A stretch of 64,000 bases of DNA. It comes from Lachnospiraceae bacterium. Its GTDB lineage: Bacteria > Bacillota > Clostridia > Lachnospirales > Lachnospiraceae. Location of the stretch: NCBI GenBank assembly GCA_017938405.1, contig JAGBBP010000044.1:1-64000 (forward strand), written 5' to 3'. Of this stretch, positions 63,729-64,000 are shown piece after piece. Every line of letters starts with the position of its first letter. The stretch's first letter is position 1. Below the pieces are notes generated by a model that worked only from the letters and a program-made list of their open reading frames with translations, was not told the origin of the DNA and did not search any database. The translations under genes were made by a program, and so were the position numbers.

Positions 63729-64000
63729 CTATTCTGCGTTCTTTTGAAAAGCAGCCCTGCAGAAATTATACAAGCCGCTGGAAATGGCAGGGTCCCCGTG
63801 ATTGGAACCCGGAATCTCCCACCAAATATGACTGACTTCGTTGGTGGTCAAAATTTTGTGATAACTAAGCGGGAACTTTCCTACCACGCTGTCCTTGTCA
63901 CCGCTGCAAATCATAAGGAAATACGGGCTTTCTTCCGCAAATACCAGCTCTTCTTCCTTGAAGGTGCCGATGTGGTCAAGGAACATATCCTTTCCCGGGG
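63729..64000 (-). CDS. Putative esterase (alpha/beta hydrolase), C-terminal part
   Basis: Partial: the frame is open to the window edge, so the 5' part is missing. About 90 C-terminal residues are visible. They contain FLMICSGDKDSVVG, followed by WWEIPGSNHGDPAISSGLYNF, in which the Asp and His would be the second and third members of a Ser-Asp-His triad as in CE1/esterase D-like enzymes. The nucleophile Ser lies outside. Substrate unknown; acyl or feruloyl esters are typical for the family. Confidence 0.7.
   Translation of the reverse strand, partial: PGKDMFLDHIGTFKEEELVFAEESPYFLMICSGDKDSVVGKFPLSYHKILTTNEVSHIWWEIPGSNHGDPAISSGLYNFCRAAFQKNAE

Overview
The window reads as chromosome from a motile, Gram-positive anaerobe of the Clostridia, most likely Lachnospiraceae (Roseburia/Agathobacter/Butyrivibrio-like). 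Grounds: a fla/che cluster of Firmicute type (FliY with CheC-like and FliN parts, CheC/CheD, MotE/YlxF, FlbD/SwrD, a SwrB-like protein, sigma-D), CodY beside flgB, rpsB-tsf at the far end, NiaR-regulated NAD synthesis, a YlmC/YmxH-type sporulation protein, formate-tetrahydrofolate ligase, and AGGAGG ribosome-binding sites. Nearly every gene is on the minus strand, so transcription runs from high to low coordinates. This placement is inference from gene content, not from a database search.

Layout in transcription order. (1) 64000-63729: 3' end of a putative esterase. (2) 63690-59831: a heterodimeric ABC exporter behind a consensus promoter, a 30-codon leader ORF and an intrinsic terminator, which looks like ribosome-controlled attenuation. 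(3) 59780-53799: uppP, ftsK/spoIIIE, a DUF1622 protein and fhs, followed by a 258-bp element with inverted-repeat ends that holds the likely fhs terminator. (4) 53408-50163: Nudix hydrolase, RdgB-like protein with an extra C-terminal domain, zinc ribbon, HD nucleotidase-like protein and nucleoid-associated protein. (5) 49880-50140: the only plus-strand gene, a YlmC/YmxH PRC-barrel protein. (6) 49756-47638: a membrane GGDEF protein and an unknown 185-residue protein. (7) 47368-43753: nadA-nadB-nadC-niaR. (8) 43638-37373: nrdR-yifB-dprA, then topA and codY, each with its own promoter. (9) 37140-2213: a flagellar/chemotaxis operon of about 35 kb. (10) 2135-207: rpsB-tsf with its own promoter and a structured leader.

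The flagellar operon runs flgB flgC fliE fliF fliG fliH fliI fliJ motE fliK flgD (TIGR02530-type gene) flgE flbD motA motB fliL fliM fliY cheY fliO fliP fliQ fliR flhB flhA flhF flhG pilZ cheB cheA cheW cheC cheD (membrane protein) sigD fapA (small protein) swrB-like (MltG-like fragment). It supplies basal body, export gate, hook, stator, C-ring, FlhF/FlhG placement control, chemotaxis core and the late sigma factor. Flagellin, filament caps, flgM and chemoreceptors are not in the window. The frame dprA-topA-codY-flgB ... sigD-swrB-rpsB-tsf matches Bacillus subtilis, with trmFO, xerC and hslVU absent and motAB, a PilZ protein, FapA and four poorly known small genes added.

Most interesting for follow-up: the attenuator-like leader of the ABC exporter; the terminal-inverted-repeat element at 53512-53769; two related short repeats at 37247 and 47476; promoters built into upstream terminators at rpsB and uppP; the RdgB fusion; and the uncharacterised proteins of the flagellar operon. 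No tRNA, rRNA, CRISPR array or intact transposase gene was seen.
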